Source: Dehalococcoides mccartyi
GTDB taxonomy: Bacteria > Chloroflexota > Dehalococcoidia > Dehalococcoidales > Dehalococcoidaceae
NCBI RefSeq assembly: GCF_001889305.1
Contig: NZ_CP013074.1
Location: forward strand, 620,001 to 684,000
Length of the DNA stretch: 64,000 nucleotides
Direction of reading: 5' to 3'
This document shows, piece by piece, positions 52,234 through 60,271 of this stretch. Numbering within the stretch: the stretch's first letter is position 1; every line of letters starts with the position of its first letter. The translations under genes and the position numbers were made by a program. The notes below the pieces were generated by a model. It did no database searches. It saw only the letters and a program-made list of their open reading frames with translations, and was not told where the DNA came from.

Positions 52234-53508
52234 ATGGAAACAGAAATATATTTTAAATTTATACTTTCATTCGGCCTCATACTGCTTGTTGCTCGTTTGG
52301 GCGGCGCTATTGCCGAGCGTTTTCTGAAGCAACCGGCGGTTATTGGTGAGCTTTTGGCCGGTATTATCATTTCACCCTTTCTAGTTGGGCAATTCCTTTT
52401 TGCCAATGACCCTATCATTATGAATTTTGCCCTTATTGATGGGGTGTTCAGTCAGAATGGCGAACATCTGAGTGAATTTGCCCCTATGGAAATTATTTCA
52501 CAGATAGCGGTAGTGGTGCTGCTGTTTGTGGCGGGGCTGGAAACAAACGTTGCTTCGTTTATTAAAAACAGTTTTACCGGTGCCATGGTTGCCATAGGCG
52601 GAGTGATTGTCCCCTTTGCGCTGGGGGTGTTTAGCGCCATGTACTTTTTCCCTGATTTGCACATGGCCGGCTGGCTTTTCATCGGTGCTATTCTGACCGC
52701 TACCAGCATTGGCATAACGGTGCGTATCCTGATGGATATGGGTAAACTCAGCTCCCGTGAAGGCACTATTATTCTGGTAGCTGCGGTTGTGGATGATATC
52801 ATCGGTTTGGTTATCCTTTCTGTGGTTATCTCCATGGCTCAGAGCGGCAGTATCAATGCCTTAAGTGCTATCGGCACCGGTGTTATCGGTTTCGCTGTCT
52901 GGCTGGGTATACTTTTGCTGGGTGTGTACGGACATAAATATATATCAAAATATATACTTACTCCGTTCAAGGCCTCCGGTACTATGCCGGTTATGGCTTT
53001 GATTGTGGGTTTACTGGTTTCTTATTTGGTTACTCTGGTAGGCTTGCACCCGGTGGTGGGTGCTTATGTAGCCGGGCTTATGTTTGCTTCCACTATGGAA
53101 AAAGAAGAAATACTTCACCAGACACGCCCTATAATGCTTTTTATCGCCCCGTTCTTCTTTGCGTACCTGGGTATGCAGGTGGATTTAAAAGAAGTCTGGG
53201 CAGTGATTGTGCCGGCACTCGTTATAGTTGTGCTGGCCATTGTCGGCAAGATTGTCGGCTGTTATTTCCCTGCCCGGTTTGTGGGCAAAACCAGCCATAA
53301 TGGTGCTTTGATTGTCGGCGTAGGTATGGTACCCCGAGGTGAGGTTGGACTTATCGTAGCTGGGGCTGGACTTATTGCCGGGGCTATTACCCGTGACCTT
53401 TTCGGCATTGCGGTAGCTGTCAGTATACTGACTACCCTCGTTATGCCCCTAATGATAAACCCTTTATTTAAACCAAAGGCTGAAGCTAACGGCAAGCGGC
53501 TTCCTTGA
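52234..53508 (+). CDS. Cation/proton antiporter (CPA2/KefB-type)
   Basis: This 424-residue membrane protein has about 12 hydrophobic segments of the Na+/H+ exchanger fold. The conserved acid pair region is VAAVVDDIIGLVILSVV, and LGLHPVVGAYVAGLMF and VPRGEVGLIVAGAGL are typical of the CPA2 branch. There is no C-terminal TrkA domain. It may export sodium or potassium against protons. The ribosome site is weak. Confidence 0.9.
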   Translation: METEIYFKFILSFGLILLVARLGGAIAERFLKQPAVIGELLAGIIISPFLVGQFLFANDPIIMNFALIDGVFSQNGEHLSEFAPMEIISQIAVVVLLFVAGLETNVASFIKNSFTGAMVAIGGVIVPFALGVFSAMYFFPDLHMAGWLFIGAILTATSIGITVRILMDMGKLSSREGTIILVAAVVDDIIGLVILSVVISMAQSGSINALSAIGTGVIGFAVWLGILLLGVYGHKYISKYILTPFKASGTMPVMALIVGLLVSYLVTLVGLHPVVGAYVAGLMFASTMEKEEILHQTRPIMLFIAPFFFAYLGMQVDLKEVWAVIVPALVIVVLAIVGKIVGCYFPARFVGKTSHNGALIVGVGMVPRGEVGLIVAGAGLIAGAITRDLFGIAVAVSILTTLVMPLMINPLFKPKAEANGKRLP

Positions 53509-53533
53509 GGAAAAACATAGCTTAAGGTAAAAT
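53505..53533 (+). promoter_or_regulatory. Promoter of tRNA-Arg
   Basis: TTGAGG and TAAAAT are 17 bp apart, overlapping the end of the antiporter gene, with the tRNA beginning 11 bases after the -10. Transcription may continue into the por operon. Confidence 0.6.
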
Positions 53534-53543
53534 TGGGTACTAT

Positions 53544-53615
53544 GCCTCTGTAGCTCAGTGGATAGAGCACCAGCCTCCGAAGCTGGTGGCGAGAGTTCGA
53601 GTCTCTCCAGGGGCA
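53544..53615 (+). tRNA. tRNA-Arg (CCG)
   Basis: The cloverleaf is complete: acceptor GCCTCTG / CAGGGGC, D-loop AGCTCAGTGGATAGAGC, anticodon stem CCAGC / GCTGG with loop CTCCGAA (anticodon CCG), T-loop AGTTCGAGT. The CCA end is not encoded, unlike the other tRNAs here. Confidence 0.96.
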
Positions 53616-53649
53616 CTTTTATAAAACGGGGAGGACTACCACCATAGAC

Positions 53650-54222
53650 ATGAAACATTTTATTGAAATCAGATGGCATGGGCGTGGCGGTCAGGGTGCG
53701 GTAACCTCAGCCGAGCTTATCGCCCAGGCGGCAATTGGCAAGGGGAAATATGCTCAGGCTTTTCCCAGTTTCGGGCCTGAACGCAGAGGTGCCCCGGTTC
53801 AATCTTTCAACCGTATCAGTGACAATAATCCTATCCGTGAGCGTTCCGGCATAAGCCAGCCGGATATTGTGGTAGTACTTGACCCCAGCTTGGTTATCAT
53901 CGGGAATGTAGTTTCAGGCCTTAAAGAAGGCGGCACCCTTATTATCAATACCACCAAGCCGCTGGAGTATTTTGCTTCTCAGTATGGTGACCGCTGGAAA
54001 GTAGCCACAGTTGATGCAACTGCTATTGCCAAAGAAGTATTAGGCGTAAATATTGTCAATACAACCATGCTTGGTGCTCTTATAAAGGCAACTGCTCTGA
54101 CGGATATGGAAGCCTTCGAAGAACCTTTAAAACACCGCTTCGGAAAGCTGGCTGCTAAAAATATGGCAGCTATGAAAAAGGCCTTTGAAGAGACTGCTGT
54201 AAAGGAGCTTAAAGTTGGCTAA
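53650..54222 (+). CDS. porC: Pyruvate:ferredoxin oxidoreductase gamma subunit
   Basis: The 190-residue gamma domain of 2-oxoacid:ferredoxin oxidoreductases is recognised by IRWHGRGGQGAVTSAELIAQAA, FPSFGPERRGAPVQSF and NTTMLGALIKAT. It is the first gene of a four-subunit archaeal-type enzyme (gamma-delta-alpha-beta). The pyruvate reaction gives acetyl-CoA, CO2 and reduced ferredoxin, or the reverse for carbon assimilation. It overlaps porD by 8 bases. Confidence 0.93.
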   Translation: MKHFIEIRWHGRGGQGAVTSAELIAQAAIGKGKYAQAFPSFGPERRGAPVQSFNRISDNNPIRERSGISQPDIVVVLDPSLVIIGNVVSGLKEGGTLIINTTKPLEYFASQYGDRWKVATVDATAIAKEVLGVNIVNTTMLGALIKATALTDMEAFEEPLKHRFGKLAAKNMAAMKKAFEETAVKELKVG

Positions 54223-54511
54223 ACAGGAAAACCAGATTACATGGCAAGAAGTAACACCCGGCTGTATAGTCAGTGAACCCGGGAATGCCAGTCAGTACAA
54301 GACGGGTGATTGGCGTTCTCAATTGCCTATTCATAATTTCAAGAAGTGCATAAAATGCGGCGTGTGCTATATATTTTGCCCTGAAGGTTGCATAAATGAG
54401 ACCAAAGAGGGCTTTTTTGAAGCAGACCTTTTCTATTGCAAAGGCTGCGGTATCTGCGCTCATGAATGTCCCACTGGAGCTATTGTTATGAAGGATGAGG
54501 AGGAGAAATAA
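54215..54511 (+). CDS. porD: Pyruvate:ferredoxin oxidoreductase delta subunit (2 x 4Fe-4S)
   Basis: The 98-residue ferredoxin-like subunit has two CxxCxxCxxxCP motifs: CIKCGVCYIFCPEG and CKGCGICAHECPTGA. It passes electrons from the thiamine centre to external ferredoxin. The start is TTG with AAGGAG nearby. The stop shares a base with the alpha-subunit start. Confidence 0.94.
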   Translation: MAKQENQITWQEVTPGCIVSEPGNASQYKTGDWRSQLPIHNFKKCIKCGVCYIFCPEGCINETKEGFFEADLFYCKGCGICAHECPTGAIVMKDEEEK

Positions 54512-55683
54512 TGGCCAGAGTAGGCTTAGAAGTTTCCATTGCCCTGAGTGAGGCAGTAGGGCTTTGCAATGCTGATGTCATTGCTGCTTATCCCATTACT
54601 CCTCAGACTCATATTGTTGAACATTTGGCCGAGATGGTAGCCGAAGGTGAACTGGATGCCGAATATATTCCGGTAGAATCTGAGCATTCGGCTCTGAGTG
54701 CCTGTCTGGGTTCGGCAGCAGCCGGTGCCCGCACCTTTACTGCAACAGCCGGACAAGGGCTTGAGCTTATGCACGAGGTGCTTTATGTGGCTTCTTCCAT
54801 GCGGCTGCCTATTATGATGGCGGTTGCCAACCGGGCTCTTTCCGGCCCTTTGTCGGTCTGGGGTGACCACTCTGACGTAATGTCTTGCCGTGATATCGGC
54901 TGGATACAAATATTTACCGAAAACGGACAGGAAGTGGTTGATAACACTATCTGTTCTTTTAAAATAGGCGAAGACAAAAGGGTGCTTTTGCCTGTTATGG
55001 TTCACTTGGATGGTTTCCACCTTTCTCATGTTATCGAGCCTATTGATATGCCGGAGAGAGAGCAGGTAGATGCTTTCCTCAGCGTTAATGACTATCCGTA
55101 TGCACTGAATCCTGATAATCCCCGCGCTATGGGTGATTTTGCCCCTCCGGTTATTTTTACCGAAGCAAAATGGGCACAGGAGCAGGATTTCCAAAAATCC
55201 AAGGCTGTTATTTTAGAGGTCTGGAAAGATTTTGAGAAGCAGTTTGGCCGTTCTTACAAGCCGGTTGAGACCTATCGCACCGAAGGTGCCGAGAATCTGC
55301 TGTTTACTATGGGTAGTTTCTCAGAGACTGCCATGGCCGCCATTGATAAAATGCGTGATGACGGCATGAGTGTCGGTCTGGTACGGCTTCGGTTGTGGCG
55401 TCCCTTCCCATTTGAAGAGCTGCGCGCTGCTGTTAAAAATGCCAAAAACCTTATCGTGCTTGATCGTGCCTTGTCAGTAGGCGGTCCGGGTGGTCCGGTC
55501 TGCTCTGAGATTAAGGCTGCTTTATATCCTCTGGAGAAAAAACCCAAGATTGTCAGTATTATCGGCGGTTTGGGCGGACGGGATATTACCGTTGCCAATT
55601 TTGAGGATATCATGAAGAAAGGTATGGCTATTGCAGAAAAAGGCAGTCCTAACGAATATGAAATATATGGAGTGAGGGCATAA
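54511..55683 (+). CDS. porA: Pyruvate:ferredoxin oxidoreductase alpha subunit
   Basis: The 390-residue alpha subunit shows AAYPITPQTHIVEHLAEMV, ESEHSALSACLGSAAAGARTFTATAGQGLELMHE and the conserved ANRALSGPLSVWGDHSD, matching pyruvate-type enzymes. Domain II with LLFTMGSFSETA and ALSVGGPGGPV follows. Stop and start share one base with the neighbours on both sides, implying translational coupling. Confidence 0.95.
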   Translation: MARVGLEVSIALSEAVGLCNADVIAAYPITPQTHIVEHLAEMVAEGELDAEYIPVESEHSALSACLGSAAAGARTFTATAGQGLELMHEVLYVASSMRLPIMMAVANRALSGPLSVWGDHSDVMSCRDIGWIQIFTENGQEVVDNTICSFKIGEDKRVLLPVMVHLDGFHLSHVIEPIDMPEREQVDAFLSVNDYPYALNPDNPRAMGDFAPPVIFTEAKWAQEQDFQKSKAVILEVWKDFEKQFGRSYKPVETYRTEGAENLLFTMGSFSETAMAAIDKMRDDGMSVGLVRLRLWRPFPFEELRAAVKNAKNLIVLDRALSVGGPGGPVCSEIKAALYPLEKKPKIVSIIGGLGGRDITVANFEDIMKKGMAIAEKGSPNEYEIYGVRA

Positions 55684-56624
55684 TGCAGAACTATTCAGTA
55701 TTTGTTCCCAAGCTACTGCCCAAACGTGAGTTGTTTGCCCCCGGGCATCGCGGATGTATAGGTTGCGGCGAGGCTCTGGCAGTTCGTTTGGCTACCAAGG
55801 CTATGGATGAAAATACCATAATGGTAAATGCCACCGGCTGTATGGAAATTATCGCTTCCCAGTATCCGTATACCTCATGGCGTTTGCCATGGATACATAC
55901 CCTGTTTGAAAATACGGCTGCGGTTGCTTCTGGTGTTGAGTCGGCCATTAAGGTGCTTAAACGCAAAAAGCGGATAGAAGACAGGGATATAAAGATTGTA
56001 GCCATCGGCGGTGACGGTGCAACTGTAGATATTGGTCTTCAGGCACTTTCAGGCGCTATGGAACGCGGTCACAATTTCACCTATATTTGTTTTGACAACG
56101 AAGCTTATATGAATACCGGTATTCAGCGTTCCTCAGCTACTCCTTTCGGTGCGTCCACTACTACCTCACCGGCCGGTAAAGTAGGTAAAGGTCAATTCTC
56201 ATGGAAAAAAGATATGCCGGCAATAGCTGTTGCCCACAATATCCCGTATGTTGCTACCTGTTGCCCCAGCTATCCTTTTGACATGATTGAAAAAGTCAGC
56301 AAAGCTTTGGCGGCTGACGGTCCGGCCTATATACACTGTTTATCTGTTTGCCCCACTGGCTGGCGTTGTGCTACCGAAGATACTATTAAGATAGGGCGGC
56401 TGGCGGTTGAGACCGGTGTTTTCCCTCTGTACGAGGTCATTAACGGCCAGTACAAGCTGAGCATGGAAACCCCCGAGCTTAAGCCTCTACGGGAATACAC
56501 CAGTCTTCAGCGGCGGTTCCGCCATCTTACAGAAGAATCTCTTGACCTTATTCAGGAAAGAGTTCAACTGGAATACAATAAGATTGCAGAGAGGGCGGCA
56601 TGTGCACCGAAACTAGAGAAATAG
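55683..56624 (+). CDS. porB: Pyruvate:ferredoxin oxidoreductase beta subunit
   Basis: The 313-residue beta subunit binds thiamine diphosphate and the proximal 4Fe-4S cluster. The Cys pair is in GHRGCIGCGEALAVRL, the ThDP motif is GDGATVDIGLQALSGAMERGHN, and YICFDNEAYMNTGIQRSSATPFGA is characteristic of pyruvate enzymes. Further cysteines are in ATCCPSYP and CPTGWRC. Its end overlaps the NuoE-like gene by 25 bases. Confidence 0.95.
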   Translation: MQNYSVFVPKLLPKRELFAPGHRGCIGCGEALAVRLATKAMDENTIMVNATGCMEIIASQYPYTSWRLPWIHTLFENTAAVASGVESAIKVLKRKKRIEDRDIKIVAIGGDGATVDIGLQALSGAMERGHNFTYICFDNEAYMNTGIQRSSATPFGASTTTSPAGKVGKGQFSWKKDMPAIAVAHNIPYVATCCPSYPFDMIEKVSKALAADGPAYIHCLSVCPTGWRCATEDTIKIGRLAVETGVFPLYEVINGQYKLSMETPELKPLREYTSLQRRFRHLTEESLDLIQERVQLEYNKIAERAACAPKLEK

Positions 56625-57073
56625 TAGCGCCTAAAGTTAAGGATATTCTGAATAAATATGCCAAAGACAAAGGCATGTTGGTAGCCATACTGCAGGATAT
56701 TCAGACTGAGTTTAATTATCTGCCCCGTCCCGCTCTGGAGGCCGTAAGCCAGGGATTGGGTGTTCCAATGAGCCAGGTTTACAGTGTTGCCACTTTCTTC
56801 AAGGCTTTCAGCCTGAAACCCAAGGGCAAACATTCTATTCATGTGTGTATGGGTACTGCCTGCCATGTACGCGGTGCCAACAAGATACTGGATAAGCTGG
56901 TTGAAAAACTGGGTTGCTGTGCAGGTGAAAACACCGAAGACATGAAATTTAGCCTTGATGCTGTAAACTGTGTTGGTGCATGTGCTTTGGGGCCTGTGGT
57001 TGTAGTGGATGGCCAGTATATGGGCAACATGACTACCGAAAAGGTAAAACCTTTGATTGAGGGATGCCAGTAA
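56600..57073 (+). CDS. NuoE-like 2Fe-2S subunit
   Basis: The 157-residue thioredoxin-like ferredoxin has the NuoE/HymA signature: a helical N-terminus (LVAILQDIQTEFNYLPRPALEAVSQ), VYSVATFFKAFSL, and 2Fe-2S ligands C-x4-C (CMGTAC) and C-x3-C (CVGAC). Such proteins are part of NADH-oxidising modules of complex I, NAD-reducing hydrogenases or formate dehydrogenases. Here no such catalytic subunit is seen and the gene overlaps porB by 25 bases. Confidence 0.92.
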   Translation: MCTETREIVAPKVKDILNKYAKDKGMLVAILQDIQTEFNYLPRPALEAVSQGLGVPMSQVYSVATFFKAFSLKPKGKHSIHVCMGTACHVRGANKILDKLVEKLGCCAGENTEDMKFSLDAVNCVGACALGPVVVVDGQYMGNMTTEKVKPLIEGCQ

Positions 57074-58944
57074 TGAGTAATACAGCGATTAAAAAGTTTA
57101 GCAGTGTAGCCGAACTTGAGGCCAAGAGGCAGGAAATTCTTAAAAGCAGGAATTCTGGACAGACGGTTATTGCTATTTGCTGCGGTACCGGCTGCCAGGC
57201 CTACGGGGCTAAAAAAGTTGCGGACGCCTTTGAAGAAGAACTGGCGAAAGCCGGTTTGGGAGATAAAGTTGAGGTAAGGACTACCGGCTGTCATGGTTTT
57301 TGTGAACGCGGCCCGCTGGTAGTTATCCGCCCCCAGAATATTTTCTACCAGCGTTTGAAAATTTCGGATATACCTGAAATCATTGAAAAAACCGTAAAAA
57401 ACAACGAAGTAATAGAACGTCTTTTGTATGTTGACCCCATGACCAAAGACAAAAAGGTGCATGAACATGATGTGCCTTTCTATAAAAAACAGATGCGTCT
57501 GGTTTTCGGCAACAACGGCAATATAGACCCTACCTCTATAGATGACTATCTGGCGGTGGGCGGCTATAAATCTTTGGCCAAGGCTATATCTGGCCTCAAG
57601 CCGGAAGAAATTGTGGAAGAAGTTATCAAATCCGGACTGCGCGGGCGGGGCGGCGGCGGTTTTCCCACCGGCTGGAAATGGCAGTCCTGCCGGGACGCCC
57701 ATGACCCGGTAAAATATGTAATCTGCAACTGTGACGAAGGTGACCCTGGTGCGTTTATGGACCGCTCACTGATGGAGGGCAATCCACATAGTGTTATAGA
57801 AGGCATGATTATCGGTGCTTATGCTATCGGTTCGCATGAAGCTTATATTTATATCCGTGATGAGTATCCTATGGCTGTAAAGCACGCCCTTCTGGCTATA
57901 AAACAGGCCGAAGATTATGGTCTGCTGGGTGAAAACATACTGGGCAGCGGCTTTGACCTGAAAATACATATCAACCGGGGTGGGGGTGCCTTTGTCTGCG
58001 GTGAGTCCACGGCACTTATGGCCTCTCTGGAGGGCAAGGTCGGCGAACCCCGTGCCAAGTATGTTCATACCTCTGAAAAAGGTCTGTATGACAAGCCTAC
58101 TACCCTGAATAATGTGGAAACCTGGGCGAATATACCCCTGATTATGGAAAAAGGGGCAGACTGGTTCAATAAAATAGGCACTGCGGGCAGCAAGGGCACC
58201 AAGATATTCTCACTGGTGGGTAAGGTAAACAACACCGGCCTTATTGAAGTTCCTATGGGTATTACCCTTCGGGAAATTGTATATGATATAGGCGGCGGTA
58301 TTCCCAAGGGTAAAAAATTCAAAGCTATTCAGACTGGGGGTCCTTCCGGCGGCTGTCTACCTGAAAGTATGCTGGATTTACCGGTAGATTTTGATGAACT
58401 TACCAAGGCTGGCTCTATGATGGGTTCGGGTGCCATGATTGTTATGGACGAAGATAACTGCATGGTGGAAATCGCCCGTTATTTCCTAAGTTTCCTTGAA
58501 GGTGAATCCTGCGGCAAATGTATACCTTGCCGTGAGGGTGTAAAACGCATGCGCCAGATTTTGGAAAAGATAACAAAAGGTGAGGGCGAGGAAGGAGACA
58601 TAGAGCTTCTGGAGCAGCTTTCGCAAGCTATACAGGACGCTTCTTTGTGCGCTCTGGGCGGCAGTGCTCCCAATCCAGTCATGTCTACCATAAAATACTT
58701 CCGTGAGGAATATGAGGCTCATATCCGGCAGAAAACCTGTCCGGCTAAGGAATGTAAAGCCCTTATTAACTATAATATCATTGATGCAAATTGTCCCGGC
58801 TGCGGTTTGTGTTATAAAGCCTGTCCGACAGGAGCTATTATTCCTCAAGGCAAAAAGATGCCGGTTATACTTGACCAGAGCAAATGTACTAAATGCGGTG
58901 CGTGTTTTGACGCTTGTAAGCTCCACGCCGTAGAAATCAGATAA
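57073..58944 (+). CDS. NuoF/HymB-like NADH-binding flavoprotein with extra iron-sulfur domains
   Basis: The 623-residue protein has an N-terminal thioredoxin-like 2Fe-2S domain (CCGTGC and later CHGFC), the NADH/FMN domain (GLRGRGGGGFPTGWKW and CNCDEGDPGAFMDR), an SLBB domain, the NuoF 4Fe-4S motif SCGKCIPCREG, and two C-terminal 4Fe-4S motifs (CPGCGLCYKACPTGA, CTKCGACFDACK). It should exchange electrons between NAD(H) and iron-sulfur partners. The frame is open from 57064, but the ATG at 57073 overlaps the preceding stop and is preferred. Confidence 0.93.
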   Translation: MSNTAIKKFSSVAELEAKRQEILKSRNSGQTVIAICCGTGCQAYGAKKVADAFEEELAKAGLGDKVEVRTTGCHGFCERGPLVVIRPQNIFYQRLKISDIPEIIEKTVKNNEVIERLLYVDPMTKDKKVHEHDVPFYKKQMRLVFGNNGNIDPTSIDDYLAVGGYKSLAKAISGLKPEEIVEEVIKSGLRGRGGGGFPTGWKWQSCRDAHDPVKYVICNCDEGDPGAFMDRSLMEGNPHSVIEGMIIGAYAIGSHEAYIYIRDEYPMAVKHALLAIKQAEDYGLLGENILGSGFDLKIHINRGGGAFVCGESTALMASLEGKVGEPRAKYVHTSEKGLYDKPTTLNNVETWANIPLIMEKGADWFNKIGTAGSKGTKIFSLVGKVNNTGLIEVPMGITLREIVYDIGGGIPKGKKFKAIQTGGPSGGCLPESMLDLPVDFDELTKAGSMMGSGAMIVMDEDNCMVEIARYFLSFLEGESCGKCIPCREGVKRMRQILEKITKGEGEEGDIELLEQLSQAIQDASLCALGGSAPNPVMSTIKYFREEYEAHIRQKTCPAKECKALINYNIIDANCPGCGLCYKACPTGAIIPQGKKMPVILDQSKCTKCGACFDACKLHAVEIR

Positions 58945-58955
58945 GGTAGGGTAGC

Positions 58956-59678
58956 ATGATAGATTTAACCATAGACGGCAAGAAGTATCAGGCAGAAGAA
59001 GGTCAAACAGTACTGGAAGTAGCTCACCGGCATGGTATTTTTATTCCTACTTTGTGCGTAGATGAAGCGGTTTCAGCCTATGGAGCCTGCCGCTTGTGCA
59101 TGGTGGAAATTGAGCGGAAGGGGCGGAAAAAACTGGTTGCTTCCTGCCTGTATCAGGCAGAAGAAGGTTTGGTGGTTACTACCCAGAATGACCGTATTAC
59201 CAATATCCGCAAGACTGTTATAGAGCTTCTTCTGGCGCGTTGTCCCCAGTCCGATGGGGTTCAGGCTATGGCCAAGAAACTGGGGGTTACCTGCTCGCGG
59301 TTTGAAAGTGAAAAACCTGAAAATTTATGCACTTTATGTGCTCTTTGCACCAGAGTTTGTTCCGAAGTGGTTGGCAAGAGTGCTATCAGTCTGGTAAGCA
59401 GAGGCACCAGCCGTGAAGTAGCTTTGCCATATTATGATGATAAAACAGATTGCATTGCCTGTGGCTCTTGTGCATATATATGTCCAACCGGTGCTATCAC
59501 AATGAAAGATGGTAATGGTATGCGTATCATTACCTGGCCTAACTGCAAGGTTAGTTTTAAACTTAGGCGCTGTGCCAAATGCGGTGCCGAATGGATTCCT
59601 GAAAAACAGGTCAAGCATATTCTGAATACCACAGAGGTTCCGGTAGAGTTCTTTGATGTCTGTCCTGATTGCCGTTAA
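58956..59678 (+). CDS. NuoG/HoxU-like iron-sulfur subunit, short form
   Basis: The 240-residue protein has an N-terminal 2Fe-2S domain (Cys34, 45, 48 and 64), a 4Fe-4S set at 125, 128, 131, 135 and another at 166, 169, 172, 176, then a separate pair of CxxC motifs (206/209 and 236/239) like a zinc ribbon. The His-Cys3 cluster region of NuoG/HydA is degenerate, and no H-cluster or molybdopterin domain follows. It therefore cannot be a hydrogenase catalytic subunit. It is probably the third part of the NuoEF module beside por. Confidence 0.85.
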   Translation: MIDLTIDGKKYQAEEGQTVLEVAHRHGIFIPTLCVDEAVSAYGACRLCMVEIERKGRKKLVASCLYQAEEGLVVTTQNDRITNIRKTVIELLLARCPQSDGVQAMAKKLGVTCSRFESEKPENLCTLCALCTRVCSEVVGKSAISLVSRGTSREVALPYYDDKTDCIACGSCAYICPTGAITMKDGNGMRIITWPNCKVSFKLRRCAKCGAEWIPEKQVKHILNTTEVPVEFFDVCPDCR

Positions 59679-59696
59679 TAAGGGTATGGGGCTTCC

Positions 59697-59725
59697 TTGA
59701 CCCTGTAACATAGCTTTGTTATACT
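59697..59725 (+). promoter_or_regulatory. Promoter of tRNA-Pro
   Basis: TTGACC and TATACT are 17 bp apart, and the tRNA begins 9 bases after the -10. Confidence 0.75.
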
Positions 59726-59733
59726 GGCGCCTG

Positions 59734-59811
<78 letters not shown>

Positions 59812-60116
59812 GGCCTTTCTTTGTGAGTTCAATCCTTTCCTTTTACATGTTTCCAAGCTGGCAGTTAGTTTCGGCCGTATATTCCATTTTATATACTCCG
59901 TTTTACCTATGCGGAGTAGGCTGCTAACGGAATACCAATATCAATGACTTTATTTCAGCATTGACTCTTTATCTAACATCTCCTCTTACTTAAGCTAACC
60001 TCAAAATTTTTTCAGTGTATCTCTGCAAATGCTTGGAAGTTTGGGATGTTGCCAGACTTTGAATAAGTTTTCTAGGGATAAAAACCTGAGCACAAGTTTC
60101 TTCAGCTTAAAAAACA
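59812..60116 (+). other. Gene-free AT-rich stretch between tRNA-Pro and the flavoprotein gene
   Basis: No open frame with a ribosome site and no RNA gene is recognised. A 7-bp inverted repeat (TACTCCG / CGGAGTA, 59894-59918) is the only visible structure. Confidence 0.5.
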
Positions 60117-60144
60117 TTGACTTGCCGCAAACGCCTGATAGAAT
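60117..60144 (+). promoter_or_regulatory. Promoter of the flavoprotein reductase gene
   Basis: TTGACT (60117-60122) and TAGAAT (60139-60144) are 16 bp apart with TGA in front of the -10. The predicted start near 60151 leaves a leader of about 120 bases to the ATG at 60272. Confidence 0.65.
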
Positions 60145-60271
60145 AAATTAACCCATTGCTGATTGTAAATTACATAATATTGGAATTATTAGATGGATAG
60201 AGTAAACAGGGCAGGGGAGGGGTAAATACTGCATTGTCTTGATGATTTTGCCGGACGGAAAGAGAACAGGT

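Noticed and set aside
53464-53679. 71-codon minus-strand open frame
   Set aside because: It is antisense to tRNA-Arg and to the ends of two real genes.
54526-55194. 222-codon minus-strand open frame
   Set aside because: It is antisense to porA, which has clear family motifs; codon use and composition are those of a shadow.
56839-57702. 287-codon minus-strand open frame
   Set aside because: It lies wholly antisense to the NuoE- and NuoF-like genes, has no family motif and has an aromatic-rich composition typical of shadow frames.
58956-59678. Reading the third por-linked electron gene as an iron-only hydrogenase or full NuoG
   Set aside because: At 240 residues it lacks any H-cluster or molybdopterin domain, so only the N-terminal electron-transfer part is present.
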